From: a virus
Length of the DNA stretch: 36,100 nucleotides
Direction: 5' to 3' (one strand)
IMG/VR virus record: IMGVR_UViG_3300035661_000182
Span: 1 to 36,100 of that record
Positions 26,858 to 32,648 of the stretch are shown here, piece after piece. The position numbers and the translations under genes are program-made. The notes below the pieces were generated by a model. That model had not been told where the DNA came from, searched no databases, and saw only the letters and a program-made list of their open reading frames with translations. The stretch's first letter is position 1, and the number at the start of each line of letters is the position of its first letter.

Positions 26858-27364
26858 TGACAAATTACTGACAAAACTCCAAAAGTCTGTCAGAGGCATT
26901 TTGTCAGTTTGTCAATTTTTGGATTTTATTGACAAAATGGACAAATTAAAAAAGTTAATTAAAACAAAGAGTTATCTATACTTTGTCAGTTATTGACAAA
27001 TGGGAAAATAGTTTTGTCAGTTGGATTTCTTTTTAAAATCAAGCACTTAACCCCATTATTGACAAACTGACAAAACTTTTCGTGAAAATGGCACATCTTT
27101 TCTGTCTACAGCATAAAATTATTTGCCAACCTCTATAAAAGGAAAAGCCTGGGTCTCTACAAAAAAGAGCTAACCCCTTGTTCTATATATATATATTATA
27201 TTATATTATATTATATATATATATAGAGGTTGTCATACTTTCGTTCTAATAGAGCTTTTTATATAGAGGTGGGGGCATTTTTTTCAAGAAAGTTTGTCAG
27301 TTTGTCAGTTGGGAAGGTAAGTACTTGATTTCAAACGAAAAGTTTGGAAAAGGGCTTTGACAAA
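26858..27364. repeat. Array of 14 TTTGTCA/TGACAAA iterons
   Basis: TGACAAA occurs at 26858, 26869, 26930, 26994, 27060, 27068 and 27358, and the inverse TTTGTCA at 26900, 26908, 26982, 27013, 27293 and 27301, with the degenerate GGACAAA at 26939. Three closely spaced pairs have an 8-base period (26900/26908, 27060/27068, 27293/27301) and 26982-27000 forms a palindrome, TTTGTCA GTTAT TGACAAA. Such repeated short sites are typical of initiator or repressor binding regions. Confidence 0.7.
27183..27226. repeat. Long AT palindrome
   Basis: 44 bases composed only of A and T apart from the first C and last G. The outer 14 bases on each side are perfectly complementary. It could form a cruciform, act as a DNA-unwinding element beside the iterons, or form an mRNA hairpin. 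The flank TATAGAGGT at its right edge recurs at about 27262. Confidence 0.8.
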
Positions 27365-27380
27365 CCTAAAAAGGGGTACC

Positions 27381-27408
27381 TAGACATTTCAAGTTTTTTT
27401 GGTATAAG
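27381..27408 (+). promoter_or_regulatory. Promoter of the exonuclease/RT operon (extended -10)
   Basis: -35-like TAGACA (27381-27386), 16-base spacer, TATAAG (27403-27408) preceded by TGG-like TTGG. It matches the promoter at 16703-16730 over the -35, spacing, and 'GGTATAAGCA..TTT.GAGGA' core. Transcription would begin about 27415, 58 bases before the first gene. Confidence 0.6.
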
Positions 27409-27472
27409 CATTTTGAGGACGTTATGCTAGCCAAACTCGTACCTCTTTTTTTTCAACTCTAAGGAATATTAT

Positions 27473-27607
27473 ATGTGGGTCTTTTTACAGTCAGTTTATT
27501 CATCTTTCAAAGTAATCATTCAAATAGCTTCTCTAATAGCTCAAATCTGTACATTTGGTGCTGGCCTCTTAGAAAAGCTTTTTGAAGACCGTAAGGTAGC
27601 AGTATGA
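27473..27607 (+). CDS. Small hydrophobic peptide (44 aa)
   Basis: ATG at 27473 with AAGGA seven bases upstream; it ends with a TGA that overlaps the next gene's ATG (ATGA), so translation is probably coupled. The peptide has a hydrophobic stretch 'VIIQIASLIAQICTFGAGLL' suitable for one membrane pass, then a charged tail 'EKLFEDRKVAV'. Not recognised. It is the first gene after the promoter in the operon that carries the exonuclease and reverse transcriptase. Confidence 0.6.
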   Translation: MWVFLQSVYSSFKVIIQIASLIAQICTFGAGLLEKLFEDRKVAV

Positions 27608-28146
27608 AAAACCTAGTACTAGACTTAGAAACAATGGGCACTGGCCCGAATGCTGCAATCACTGCAATCGGAGCAATAGAGGTAGACCTGAAGAATTTTA
27701 CCATAGGAATGGATTTTTATAGGAAGGTTAGCCTGATTAGTTCCGTAGAGTGTGGTGGAACAATGGATGCAGACACTGTTCTTTGGTGGTTAGAACAGTC
27801 CGATGCCGCTAGGGCGGAATTCAAGCATGGAGTAAGCCTGCCTGATGCCTTGGCCGATTTCTCTGAGTTTTTCTTCTCTTATAGCTCCAGCTCAGAGATT
27901 AAAGTTTGGGGTAATGGGTCTGATTTTGATAATGTAATTTTGGCCAATGCCTACACTAGTATTAATTACTCTGTACCTTGGTCTTTTAGAAACAACAGAT
28001 GCTATCGCACGGTCTTGGCTGAGTTTAAAGATTCCAACCTGGCCAGAGGTTGGATACATACAAGACCAATGTTAGCCCATCATGCCGGGTCAGATGCTCG
28101 TGCCCAGGCAGAGAATTTAATATCAATATATAAACTTAGAGGATAG
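27604..28146 (+). CDS. DEDDh 3'-5' exonuclease
   Basis: Product of 180 residues. 'LVLDLETMGTGPNAAITAIG' is the DEDD motif I (Asp and Glu that bind metal). 'WGNGSDFDNVIL' is motif II and 'LAHHAGSDARAQAENLI' motif III with the catalytic His and Asp, which together make a small RNase-T/DUF5051-type exonuclease. Such proteins are common in phages and degrade single-stranded 3' ends of DNA or RNA. The gene is translationally coupled to the 44-residue peptide and is followed 4 bases later by the next gene. Confidence 0.8.
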   Translation: MKNLVLDLETMGTGPNAAITAIGAIEVDLKNFTIGMDFYRKVSLISSVECGGTMDADTVLWWLEQSDAARAEFKHGVSLPDALADFSEFFFSYSSSSEIKVWGNGSDFDNVILANAYTSINYSVPWSFRNNRCYRTVLAEFKDSNLARGWIHTRPMLAHHAGSDARAQAENLISIYKLRG

Positions 28147-28150
28147 TCTT

Positions 28151-28555
28151 ATGACGGTTGAAACGGCCATCCATCCGAAAGGATATAAAGGTCAAAGCCC
28201 AGATCTTGTATACAAAAAGAATACTTTCGCCATTTTTAATCAGCAGGATGAGGCCTGGGATTATTTCCGAGTAGTTATAGGGGTAGAGTCTAGATTATTT
28301 GTTCATTTAGATATGACCCCCTCTGTTCTTAAAAATGGTTTTTTATCTTATAACAAAAAACTATACCCAGCCTCTGGATTACAATTACTTAAAAGGAAAG
28401 TTTATGTCGGATCAAATGCAGTTACCTCCACCCCCGTTCGTGCGACCAGAGACAAACCTGGAATTATCTCAGATATTGGAAGTGGGGAATGCTCGGAGGC
28501 TGACTTGGCTTGGTCTGAACAAATTAGAACATTACAGCTTCTTTCGGATTCCTAA
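28151..28555 (+). CDS. Unknown protein overlapping the reverse transcriptase start
   Basis: ATG at 28151 with GAGG upstream; 134 residues. The first 85 residues look like a normal small domain ('NTFAIFNQQDEAWDYFRVVI', 'RLFVHLDMTPS'). The last 50 codons (from 28404) overlap the start of the reverse transcriptase in another frame and look less protein-like ('RATRDKPGIISDIGSGECSE'). I do not recognise it. It may be an accessory to the RT, or its tail may be fortuitous because no stop occurs sooner. Confidence 0.5.
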   Translation: MTVETAIHPKGYKGQSPDLVYKKNTFAIFNQQDEAWDYFRVVIGVESRLFVHLDMTPSVLKNGFLSYNKKLYPASGLQLLKRKVYVGSNAVTSTPVRATRDKPGIISDIGSGECSEADLAWSEQIRTLQLLSDS

Positions 28556-29375
28556 AAGATCTGGAGGCTTTAGGAATATCTACAATCCTTCTGGGCAAAT
28601 GAGATTAGTTCAATATAGACTACTTAGCAGAGTCTTGAGTACTTATGATATACCTGGATATATTCATGCTTTTGAAAAGGCCAGATCTATACCTAAGATG
28701 GCTCAGAGTCATGTGGGCAAAAGCGTAGTAGTAAGCGTCGATCTTAATGACTTCTTTACCAGTATACATCAAGACCATTTGATGAAAATCTTTACTGATG
28801 ATGGATTTGGTCCTAAACCAGCAAGACTGATTTCTGAACTTTGTACTTATAAATTCTTTGTCCCACAAGGAGCCATTACAAGCCCTAAGATTAGTAACCT
28901 GGTAATAGCTAAGACTTTTGGCCCCATCTTAGAATCGTACTGTAGAGAAAGAGATCTTACCTTGACGATCTATGCCGATGACATTACTATTTCCTCCACT
29001 GGGAGAATGGAAATAGGCGAGGTCTTGGCTTTTATTAAACAGACCTTGACCACTTTTGGCTTTAAGATTAATAATGCCAAAACCAAGGTTATGACCAAAA
29101 AGAATCGACACTATGTATGTGGGGTAGTAGTAAATCAGAAAACTAATCTGATCAGACATGAGCGTAAAAAGCTTCGGGCCATGGTTCACAACGTAAGTCT
29201 TTATGGACTTGAACCTGAGGCGGTCAAGAATAGTATGACCTCTGGAGAGTTTAAAAACTACCTAACGGGAAGGTTGGGGTGGTTTAACCAATTGAATCCG
29301 CAGGGAGCAGAGCCCTTATTTGATAAGTTGAAGGACGCACTTAACCCAGAAATAGTAGAGTTACCAGAGTTTTAA
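28404..29375 (+). CDS. Retron-type reverse transcriptase
   Basis: 323 residues from the ATG at 28404, which has AAAGG at good spacing; an in-frame earlier start at 28335 lies inside the upstream gene and is unlikely. Motifs in order: 'YSFFRIPKRSGGFRNI' (44-59), 'SVDLNDFFTSI' (111-121, Asp113), 'CTYKFFVPQGAITSPKISN' (147-165), 'YADDITIS' (190-197, catalytic Asp pair), 'FGFKINNAKTKV' (218-229), and 'HYVCGVVVN' (236-244), which is the retron 'VTG' motif with Cys replacing Thr. The 'PQGAITSP' segment excludes the DGR type (G..xSQ). It probably copies a structured RNA. I could not identify an msr-msd region. A promoter-driven operon with an exonuclease precedes it. Confidence 0.85.
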   Translation: MSDQMQLPPPPFVRPETNLELSQILEVGNARRLTWLGLNKLEHYSFFRIPKRSGGFRNIYNPSGQMRLVQYRLLSRVLSTYDIPGYIHAFEKARSIPKMAQSHVGKSVVVSVDLNDFFTSIHQDHLMKIFTDDGFGPKPARLISELCTYKFFVPQGAITSPKISNLVIAKTFGPILESYCRERDLTLTIYADDITISSTGRMEIGEVLAFIKQTLTTFGFKINNAKTKVMTKKNRHYVCGVVVNQKTNLIRHERKKLRAMVHNVSLYGLEPEAVKNSMTSGEFKNYLTGRLGWFNQLNPQGAEPLFDKLKDALNPEIVELPEF

Positions 29376-29401
29376 ACATAGACCTTGGTTTTTGGTATAA
29401 G
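29373..29401 (+). promoter_or_regulatory. Possible third TGG-TATAAG promoter
   Basis: TAAACA (29373-29378), 17-base spacer, TTGGTATAAG ending at 29401. It resembles the promoters at 16703 and 27381, but transcription from it would begin about 29408, in or after the ribosome site of the first gene (GTG at 29415). It is therefore either weak, leaderless, or only a sequence similarity. Confidence 0.3.
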
Positions 29402-29414
29402 TAAGGAGAATGCA

Positions 29415-29741
29415 GTGAAATTTGGGACCTATGCCGAAGCACGGACGGCAGGATTTAATGAGCGGCAGGCAGGAATGATTGCCAGGTTTGGTGTTGAACT
29501 AAAAAGTGAGATGCTGGGTTCAGCGCCAGCCCCGAGTAATACGTTTAGATTCTTCAGGGCGTGGGTTACATACACGATTGATCTTGCGATTGCCGTTGCC
29601 GCGTGGACTTTTGGGTTTGGCCTTGAAGTTAAAAGCTGGGTAGCATTAATCGGGTTGGGAATTGTGTCTCGGTTTTTCTTTTATGTATTACAGAATGCAT
29701 TCATGCGGGATGATATTCAGGCCTACCGGAGACGAGAGTGA
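29415..29741 (+). CDS. Two-pass membrane protein
   Basis: 108 residues from a GTG at 29415 with AAGGAG six bases upstream; a TTG at 29385 is less likely. Residues about 52-70 ('YTIDLAIAVAAWTFGFGLEV') and 75-92 ('WVALIGLGIVSRFFFYVLQN') are hydrophobic. Start 'MKFGTYAEARTAGFNERQAG' is soluble. The C-terminus is basic. Not recognised. It starts the block that differs in composition from the upstream genes. Confidence 0.6.
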   Translation: MKFGTYAEARTAGFNERQAGMIARFGVELKSEMLGSAPAPSNTFRFFRAWVTYTIDLAIAVAAWTFGFGLEVKSWVALIGLGIVSRFFFYVLQNAFMRDDIQAYRRRE

Positions 29742-29944
29742 ATAGTAAAGACAAGGTATTAATTCTCTACCCTCAGGCCAGCATAGAGCATGAAAGCACT
29801 GGTGAATGGAGTGTATGGTACATAAGCCCCGACCAAAAAAAATGGCTTAACGAGAGGTATTGGCCAGAAAGATTCTCCCGTAGACTATTAGGACTTGGCA
29901 GAACTGAGGATGAAGCATGGGCTAATGCGGCGCGGGAAATCTAG
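29738..29944 (+). CDS. Small unknown protein (68 aa)
   Basis: GTG start at 29738, overlapping the previous stop by 4 bases (GTGA); GGAG lies eight bases upstream. Product of 68 residues, charged and aromatic ('EWSVWYISPDQKKWLNERYW'). Not recognised, but compact coding and coupling support it. Confidence 0.55.
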   Translation: MNSKDKVLILYPQASIEHESTGEWSVWYISPDQKKWLNERYWPERFSRRLLGLGRTEDEAWANAAREI

Positions 29945-29970
29945 AAAATTGTAAAGGCTAATCCGTGATA

Positions 29971-30034
29971 CGCAACAAGCATTAACTCAGAGGATGGCGG
30001 ATTTTCGCCCGTCACCTAGAATGATTTGTATACC
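29971..30034 (+). repeat. Degenerate attC-like inverted repeat (weak)
   Basis: The 108-base gap between two genes holds a partly complementary pair: CAAGCATT..AGAGGATGGCG on the left against the complement of CGCCCGTCACCTAGAATGATTTG on the right, with GGCG/CGCC at the centre. It is too degenerate to be sure. The right half, CCTAGAATGATTTG, recurs nearly exactly at 30433. Confidence 0.3.
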
Positions 30035-30052
30035 TTTTAACTGGAGATAAAG

Positions 30053-30430
30053 ATGGACGATAAAACAACAGCGCTGATTGAGAAACTGGCCGAGAAGCTT
30101 GGAACAACAGCACAGCATTTGTGGGATGTTTTGCTGCACCAAGCGCCTATAAGTGGTGGCATTGATTTAGTTACGGACATCGTGATGGTGATATTGGCAA
30201 TTGTCTTGATGCGGTTTGTTAAAGATAAAACCACAAAACCAGCTAAGACTGAATATAATAAATACCCAGAAGCTGAATGGGAACACGAAGGCGCAGTTTT
30301 GGCATGGATTGCAACAGCTGTTTATTTTATTACCACTCAGGTGGTAGTGATTGGATCAGCGCAGGGGATTGTGGCGGCGTTTTTCAACCCAGAATACTGG
30401 GCACTGTCTCATATTTTGGGCAAGGTATAA
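30053..30430 (+). CDS. Membrane protein (125 aa)
   Basis: ATG at 30053 with GGAG upstream. Hydrophobic segments at about residues 38-55 ('IDLVTDIVMVILAIVLMRFV') and 80-108 ('AVLAWIATAVYFITTQVVVI'). A charged stretch lies between them. Not recognised. First of the genes separated by attC-like sites. Confidence 0.6.
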   Translation: MDDKTTALIEKLAEKLGTTAQHLWDVLLHQAPISGGIDLVTDIVMVILAIVLMRFVKDKTTKPAKTEYNKYPEAEWEHEGAVLAWIATAVYFITTQVVVIGSAQGIVAAFFNPEYWALSHILGKV

Positions 30431-30452
30431 CGCCTGGAATGATTTGTTAGGC
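30426..30452 (+). repeat. Short attC-like site (weak)
   Basis: TATAACG at the end of the membrane gene is followed by GTTAGGC (30446-30452), a match to the R' core GTTRRRY. The segment between them is too short for a full attC. It could be a deleted site. Confidence 0.3.
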
Positions 30453-30475
30453 ACGGTGTTAAATAGGAGAGAGTT

Positions 30476-30901
30476 ATGCAAATTTGCCCTAACTGTAAAA
30501 GCACAAGAATTGGACGCCTTAGCATCAATCATAATTATGGAGGGAGCGGTTATTGGGGTGCAGAAAACGGGAAAGACGCAGGGTATACCGAGCAAGACGT
30601 TAAAAGCTTTGAGGATAACGAGCGGCCAGATATTGAATGTTGCGTGTGCTGCGTATGTTCAACTTGTTTTACACCAAGTGACGCAATGCAAGACAAGAAC
30701 GGAACTGAAATCAAGGCAGGGGACACATTGTTTAATTCACATGACCGTGACCAATACCACACTGTTTTGCAGGGCGACGATGGCAAATTGTACTTGGGGG
30801 ACTTCGATTCCCCGCTTGAAAGATACGCTCCACAGACTTGGTGGGAGGTGATGCCTAACGCAAAGTTGAGCGCCGGGGAACGGCGCGAGGAGAAACCATG
30901 A
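30476..30901 (+). CDS. Zinc-ribbon protein fused to a second domain
   Basis: Product of 141 residues. N-terminal zinc ribbon 'CPNCKSTRIG' (Cys4/Cys7) and a Cys cluster 'CCVCCVCSTCF' (55-65). From about residue 70 a second domain begins with 'KNGTEIKAGDTLFNSHD', typical of a small phage beta domain, and ends 'APQTWWEV'. The last residues 'MPNAKLSAGERREEK' are read through an attC-like site. A paralogue at 34231-34458 has only the zinc ribbon, so this is probably a fusion. AGGAGAG precedes the ATG. The function is unknown. Confidence 0.65.
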   Translation: MQICPNCKSTRIGRLSINHNYGGSGYWGAENGKDAGYTEQDVKSFEDNERPDIECCVCCVCSTCFTPSDAMQDKNGTEIKAGDTLFNSHDRDQYHTVLQGDDGKLYLGDFDSPLERYAPQTWWEVMPNAKLSAGERREEKP

Positions 30902-30957
30902 ACGAAGCTGAAAAAGAAGCCGCGCCGTTGCCCGTGCGCTCGAACGCCGGGTTAGCT
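30853..30957 (+). repeat. attC-like site 1
   Basis: R'' GCCTAAC (30853) and R' GTTAGCT (30951-30957) flank long complementary arms. After the R boxes come a 5-base unpaired spacer (GCAAA versus CCGGC), the L boxes GTTGAGCGC versus GTTCGAGCGC with one extra C, and inner arms CGGGGAACGGCGCG / CGGGCAACGGCGCG that match in 13 of 14 bases. This is the layout of an integron attC site. It spans the end of one gene and the start of the next. Confidence 0.6.
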
Positions 30958-31107
30958 GCCGTTCACGAGTGGATATCCTACCTGAAAGCAACTAGCAACT
31001 ATGAGTCATACGATGCTATGTGCGATTGTCACCGATGCAACCGCATAAGAGCTAATTATGAAAACTGGAAGGCGCCTAACGCAGATTATACACCAAGTGA
31101 CGCATAA
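30898..31107 (+). CDS. Small unknown protein (69 aa)
   Basis: ATG at 30898 overlaps the preceding stop by 4 bases. The first 21 residues ('MNEAEKEAAPLPVRSNAGLA') are encoded inside the attC-like site, a known trait of cassette genes. A 'CDCHRCNR' motif suggests metal binding. The C-terminus 'NADYTPSDA' is shared with the zinc-ribbon gene because the underlying DNA is repeated. Not recognised. Confidence 0.55.
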   Translation: MNEAEKEAAPLPVRSNAGLAAVHEWISYLKATSNYESYDAMCDCHRCNRIRANYENWKAPNADYTPSDA

Positions 31108-31164
31108 CGTAGAGTTAATCGGATACGCGCTTTTGCGGAGTCCGGGTTTAACGTAGGGTTAGGC
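31102..31164 (+). repeat. attC-like site 2
   Basis: 63 bases. R'' GCATAAC (31102-31108) and R' GTTAGGC (31158-31164). Between them, a 5-base unpaired spacer (GTAGA versus CCTAC), then GTTAA on both arms, then CGGA..CGC. The TTTT loop lies in the middle. The stop codon of the gene to the left lies inside R''. Typical short attC form. Confidence 0.6.
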
Positions 31165-31185
31165 ATAACTTTGAAGGAGATAAAG

Positions 31186-31524
31186 ATGATTTTAATACTT
31201 GTAGCAATTATTGCAGCTAGCGTTATTGCAGTAGCACTGATGTGGTACAGCAGAGAAACCTATGACGGCATAGGCACTATGGCTGGGGTGCTCGGATTCC
31301 TTTTGGCGATTACCGCCGGGTTGGCTGCCGTGGCATATACCTTTGCTGGGCGGTCTTGGTTTGCTGCCGAGTACAAGGCTCAGATTATAAACAGAGAATA
31401 TGGCACTAAGTACACCCAGGCCGAGGTTTTTTGGGCAAGCGATGTGATCGAAACAGTCCGCCAGCTTGACCGTAAACGGATCGAACTCAACGGCGACATC
31501 ATGCGTGAAGATGATGGACGCTAA
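31186..31524 (+). CDS. Small membrane protein with soluble C-terminus (112 aa)
   Basis: ATG at 31186 with AAGGAG seven bases upstream. Two membrane segments, residues 1-18 ('MILILVAIIAASVIAVALMW') and 30-52 ('TMAGVLGFLLAITAGLAAVA'). The rest ('FAAEYKAQIINREYGTKYTQ', 'FWASDVIETVRQLDRKRIEL') resembles a small protein found in many phages whose role is unknown. It is preceded by attC-like site 2 and followed by site 3. Confidence 0.65.
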   Translation: MILILVAIIAASVIAVALMWYSRETYDGIGTMAGVLGFLLAITAGLAAVAYTFAGRSWFAAEYKAQIINREYGTKYTQAEVFWASDVIETVRQLDRKRIELNGDIMREDDGR

Positions 31525-31570
31525 CGTAGGGGGTAAAGGGCTGGCCGCCGCCTGCAACGACTTGTTAGGT
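31519..31570 (+). repeat. attC-like site 3
   Basis: CGCTAAC (31519-31525) at the stop of the membrane gene and GTTAGGT (31564-31570). The L arms pair poorly. The segment TAACGTAGGGGGTAAAGGG and CTGGCCGC is repeated at 32276-32302, so the two sites share an origin. A GCCGCC/GGCGGC inverted repeat brackets the R' end. Confidence 0.4.
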
Positions 31571-31602
31571 GCGGCGGCAACTACAGAGAAAGGTGGCGAC
31601 AA

Positions 31603-32067
31603 ATGAAAGGCGAGCAGCTTTCCAGAATGCTTGTGCTGGCGACAAACCGACATGACGGCCAGTTTGACAAGGGTGGAAACCCGTACATCCTGCACCCGCT
31701 GAAGGTGATGCATTACTTGAAGACCGACGACGAGGAACTGATGTGTATTGCCCTTGGGCACGACCTTGTGGAAGACACATTTAAGCGTGTAGAGGATGGC
31801 GTCGGAACGCTGCGCTACAACGGTTTTTCCGAGCGCGTAATTGCCGGCATCGTGGCGCTCACCAAGGTTGATGGCGAGGCATACGACGACTACAAGGCAC
31901 GAGTAAAAGCAAATCCTGACGCAGTGATGGTGAAGATGGCAGACCTGCGCCACAACAGCGACATTCGCCGACTAAAGGGCGTGCGCCCGAAGGACGTCGA
32001 GCGGATTGCCGAGTATCACCGTTTTTATCTGGAGCTTCAGCATTTGGAAGCACCTAACGCGGGTTAG
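31603..32067 (+). CDS. HD-domain hydrolase, SpoT/MESH1-like
   Basis: Product of 154 residues. 'TNRHDGQFDKGGNPYILHPL' (residues 14-33) is the opening signature of RelA/SpoT-type HD hydrolases; 'LGHDLVEDT' (51-59) gives the HDxxED metal ligands (His53, Asp54) and the ED pair; 'VKMADLRHN' (110-118) gives Asp114 and Asn118. Known small single-domain relatives (MESH1-like) remove pyrophosphate from (p)ppGpp. It would lower the alarmone level in infected cells. No synthetase or ACT domain is attached. It lies between two attC-like sites, so it may be mobile. The start is the ATG at 31603 with AGGTGG upstream. Confidence 0.8.
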   Translation: MKGEQLSRMLVLATNRHDGQFDKGGNPYILHPLKVMHYLKTDDEELMCIALGHDLVEDTFKRVEDGVGTLRYNGFSERVIAGIVALTKVDGEAYDDYKARVKANPDAVMVKMADLRHNSDIRRLKGVRPKDVERIAEYHRFYLELQHLEAPNAG

Positions 32068-32069
32068 GT
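32052..32069 (+). repeat. Minimal attC-like inverted repeat
   Basis: ACCTAAC GCGG GTTAGGT: 7-base arms exactly complementary around four bases. Only the R boxes remain, no L boxes. The bases just after it (ATAACTTTGAA) are the same as after site 2 at 31165, so the two right flanks are related. Confidence 0.5.
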
Positions 32070-32088
32070 ATAACTTTGAAAGAGAAAA

Positions 32089-32283
32089 ATGTTTGGAATA
32101 CTTAGAAATTTGACAAAGGCAGCAGTTGCCGTGGCATTAACACCAGTCGCACTCGTAGTTGATATATTGACATTATTCGCAAGTGCTGACCATGAGGATG
32201 ACCACCCATTCGGACGCACTGGCGACTTACTTAATGCGGCTGGAAAGAGCGTTAACAAGGCCATAGATAGTGACATAACGTAG
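32089..32283 (+). CDS. Small hydrophobic protein, paralogue A (64 aa)
   Basis: Product of 64 residues, opening 'MFGILRNLTKAAVAVALTPV' with a hydrophobic middle ('ALTPVALVVDILTLFASA'), then charged. Paralogous to the gene at 32924-33106, which starts 'MFGLLENLTKAVIGVVVETP'. Not recognised. It sits between attC-like sites. Confidence 0.6.
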   Translation: MFGILRNLTKAAVAVALTPVALVVDILTLFASADHEDDHPFGRTGDLLNAAGKSVNKAIDSDIT

Positions 32284-32302
32284 AAGGTAAGGGGCTGGCC
32301 GC
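32274..32302 (+). repeat. Remnant of an attC-like site
   Basis: CATAAC, then GTAGA, then GGTAAGGGG and CTGGCCGC, matching the left part of the site at 31519 but lacking the right R' box. The DNA after it, AACAACAGG, resembles the segment that follows R' at 31575. It fits an internal deletion. Confidence 0.4.
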
Positions 32303-32320
32303 AACAACAGGAGATAAGCA

Positions 32321-32605
32321 ATGAGTGAAACACAAGAAACAACCGAAGCCGCTGACGGCCAGTCCCGCTTGACCAAAGTGTTAGCCACTAGACGTGCCGC
32401 AGCTACGCACCTAAGGAAAGTAGGTGGGACGCTATTCCAGTTAAGCAAGCCGGACGATAATTATCCAGATCTAGCGTGGTGGTTTAACGAAGGGTCTGGA
32501 ATGTGGCAAATCTCAGACTACACGAATAAAGAGGTTTACCACGGATCTCAGTTTGAGGTGGCTAACGCTGAATTGAGGGGCGCGACTGATGAACTCAAAC
32601 AATAA
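32321..32605 (+). CDS. Unknown protein (94 aa)
   Basis: ATG at 32321 with AGGAGA upstream. Product of 94 residues with Trp-rich C-terminal part ('DLAWWFNEGSGMWQISDYTN'). N-terminal half helical and basic. Not recognised. Its 3' end overlaps attC-like site 4. Confidence 0.55.
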   Translation: MSETQETTEAADGQSRLTKVLATRRAAATHLRKVGGTLFQLSKPDDNYPDLAWWFNEGSGMWQISDYTNKEVYHGSQFEVANAELRGATDELKQ

Positions 32606-32648
32606 TGAAACTGCTGAAGGAGCGTCCCTCTCGAATGTAGGGTTAGGC
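32560..32648 (+). repeat. attC-like site 4
   Basis: R'' GGCTAAC (32560-32566), R' GTTAGGC (32642-32648), 5-base unpaired spacer (GCTGA versus CCTAC), then ATTGAG versus ATTCGAG, with one extra C in the same place as in site 1, and GGGGCGC versus AGGGACGC. It covers the end of the 94-residue gene and the start of the next one. Confidence 0.6.

Larger units (their letters stand above)
26841..27472. other. Gene-free control region with iterons
   Basis: 632 bases without a plausible gene, between a minus-strand and a plus-strand operon. It holds 14 TTTGTCA/TGACAAA motifs, an AT-only palindrome, three copies of TATAGAGGT (one as inverse ACCTCTATA near 27131) and a promoter at its right end. The combination suits a replication origin or a shared divergent operator region. 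The minus-strand operon that starts at 26840 should also have a promoter here, but no clear -35/-10 pair for it was seen. Confidence 0.55.

Noticed and set aside
26858-27364. CRISPR array
   Set aside because: The repeats are only 7 bases, occur in both directions and are unevenly spaced, without spacers of constant length.
28335-28403. Longer start for the reverse transcriptase
   Set aside because: The added 23 residues lie inside the upstream gene in another frame, and the ATG at 28404 has a good ribosome site.
27100-28404. Retron msr-msd RNA
   Set aside because: No clear a1/a2 inverted repeat and branch guanosine context could be recognised by eye; the AT palindrome is too far away and lacks such features.
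28404-29375. Diversity-generating retroelement reverse transcriptase
   Set aside because: Motif 4 reads PQGAITSP rather than the DGR-type xGxxxSQ, and no template/variable repeat pair was seen near it.
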